Source: Proteles cristata cristata
Taxonomy: Eukaryota > Chordata > Mammalia > Carnivora > Hyaenidae
NCBI GenBank assembly: GCA_017311185.1
Contig: JAESUZ010004915.1
Location: 248,001 to 312,000 of the forward strand
Length of the DNA: 64,000 bases
Direction of reading: 5' to 3'
In this document: one piece after another, positions 63,464 through 64,000 of the stretch
How positions within the stretch are numbered: position 1 is the stretch's first letter
Layout of the letters: each line of letters begins with the position of its first letter
The notes under the pieces: generated by a model
Database searches by the model: none
What the model was told of the DNA's origin: nothing
The model's input: the letters and a program-made list of their open reading frames with translations, nothing else
Position numbers and translations under genes: made by a program

Positions 63464-63890
63464 GCTCTTTCTGCCATCTTGCAGCCTGTGGAGGCCTGCT
63501 GGGAACAGGACTCCTAAAATGACAAGTATCTCTAGAAGGCTGTCGTCCAAGGCCATTTTTGCTGGTTCTTAGCGGGGTCTCCAAGACTAGAAGGAGCACA
63601 AAGCTCTTAAAATTGAAAGTGTTTATGCTCGAGAAGAAACTCAACTCTATCCAGGAGAGACATGTGCTGATGTGCACAAGGCATAGAACACAATGACTCC
63701 TGATGGCAAAGTGAACGGAACCAGAGTGATGTGCGGGAAAAGTAACTCCTGCTCATGGAAACAGTGGCACGGTTTGTGCCAAATCCCAAAGCAAACTTCC
63801 TGCTAAAGCCAGTGGTCACAGACTCCACGTGATACTGTGACCCTCAAGGATTTAAACTTTACTGAGAGGTAAATGAAAAAAATAAAAAAC
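63464..63890 (+). pseudogene. RPL35A: RPL35A processed pseudogene
   Basis: Intronless copy of the mRNA for ribosomal protein eL33 (RPL35A), including 5'UTR text (CTTTCTGCCATCTTGCAGCC), the start context CCTAAAATG near 63514 and the conserved CCAAGGCCATTTTTGCTGGT. It continues to the 3' coding end CCTCAAGGATTTAAAC and an A-rich tail. It is dead: an insertion right after the ATG changes the first codons, TAG follows the GGTTCT codons at about codon 18, and indels and missense changes occur throughout. AAAAACTTTCA flanks it (63453-63463 and 63885-63895) as a target duplication, placing a typical L1-driven retroposition inside an older L1. No promoter or function is expected. Confidence 0.93.
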
Positions 63891-63895
63891 TTTCA

Positions 63896-64000
63896 TTCCT
63901 TAAAAGAAAATCCGAAAACAAGCATTAATAAAATGGAAAAATAATCCAGACTGACAGAAAATATCTCCAAATCATACATCTAACAAAGGACTTCTATCCA
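63896..64000 (+). mobile_element. L1 LINE, continuation after the pseudogene
   Basis: ATATCTCCAAATCATACATC and TAACAAAGGACTTCTATCCA match the L1 ORF2 text that normally follows the segment ending at 63452. The element continues past the window. Confidence 0.75.

Overview
This is mammalian nuclear DNA from a carnivore, most likely a cat (Felidae). Genes are split into short exons with GT/AG boundaries, UTRs are long, and there is a CpG island and many interspersed repeats. The diagnostic repeat is a tRNA-derived carnivore SINE that starts GGGGCGCCTGGGTGGCTCAG, carries the internal GCTGACAGCTCAGAGCCTGG or GCTGACTGCCAGCTC motif, and ends in a CT-rich tract plus AATAAATAAAC. That internal structure is the cat-type (feliform) form, not the dog or seal form. 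No bacterial, viral or CRISPR feature is present.

Three genes are recognisable, in the order TRPC7 (+), SMIM32 (+), SMAD5 (-). This is the neighbourhood of human 5q31.1, shown here reversed. (1) Positions 1-11.8 kb hold the 3' part of TRPC7: four coding exons (575-796, 1448-1528, 8692-8767, 10929-11098) encoding the TRP helix and the cytoplasmic C-terminal helices, followed by a short 3'UTR. (2) Positions 11.8-31.8 kb are intergenic, with scattered SINEs and several repeat-poor stretches that could be regulatory. (3) Positions 31.85-33.6 kb hold the CpG island and complete single-exon coding sequence of SMIM32, a 103-residue single-pass membrane protein, plus its 3'UTR. (4) Positions 33.6-41.2 kb are intergenic, with L2, MIR and SINE repeats. 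(5) From 41.2 kb to the right edge lies SMAD5 on the minus strand: a 3'UTR of about 6.3 kb, then three exons (47570-47713, 49076-49332, 51300-51521) coding for essentially the whole MH2 domain and the C-terminal SSVS phosphorylation tail. The MH1 and linker exons were not found and presumably lie beyond 64 kb.

The SMAD5 intron from 51.5 to 64 kb is almost all transposon. It holds two old L1 copies lying head to head, further L1 fragments with nested insertions, a back-to-back inverted SINE pair, and an RPL35A processed pseudogene. SMIM32 and SMAD5 converge tail to tail across about 7.6 kb.

I did not find a previously undescribed system. The observations most worth a second look are: a SMAD5 read-through that would make an MH2-truncated protein; an open, splice-flanked antisense segment inside a TRPC7 intron (3126-3370); a GC-rich island inside the AT-rich SMAD5 3'UTR; the inverted SINE pair; and three copies of what looks like the youngest local SINE subfamily. 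Repeat names and edges rest on reading by eye against remembered consensus sequences and are approximate.
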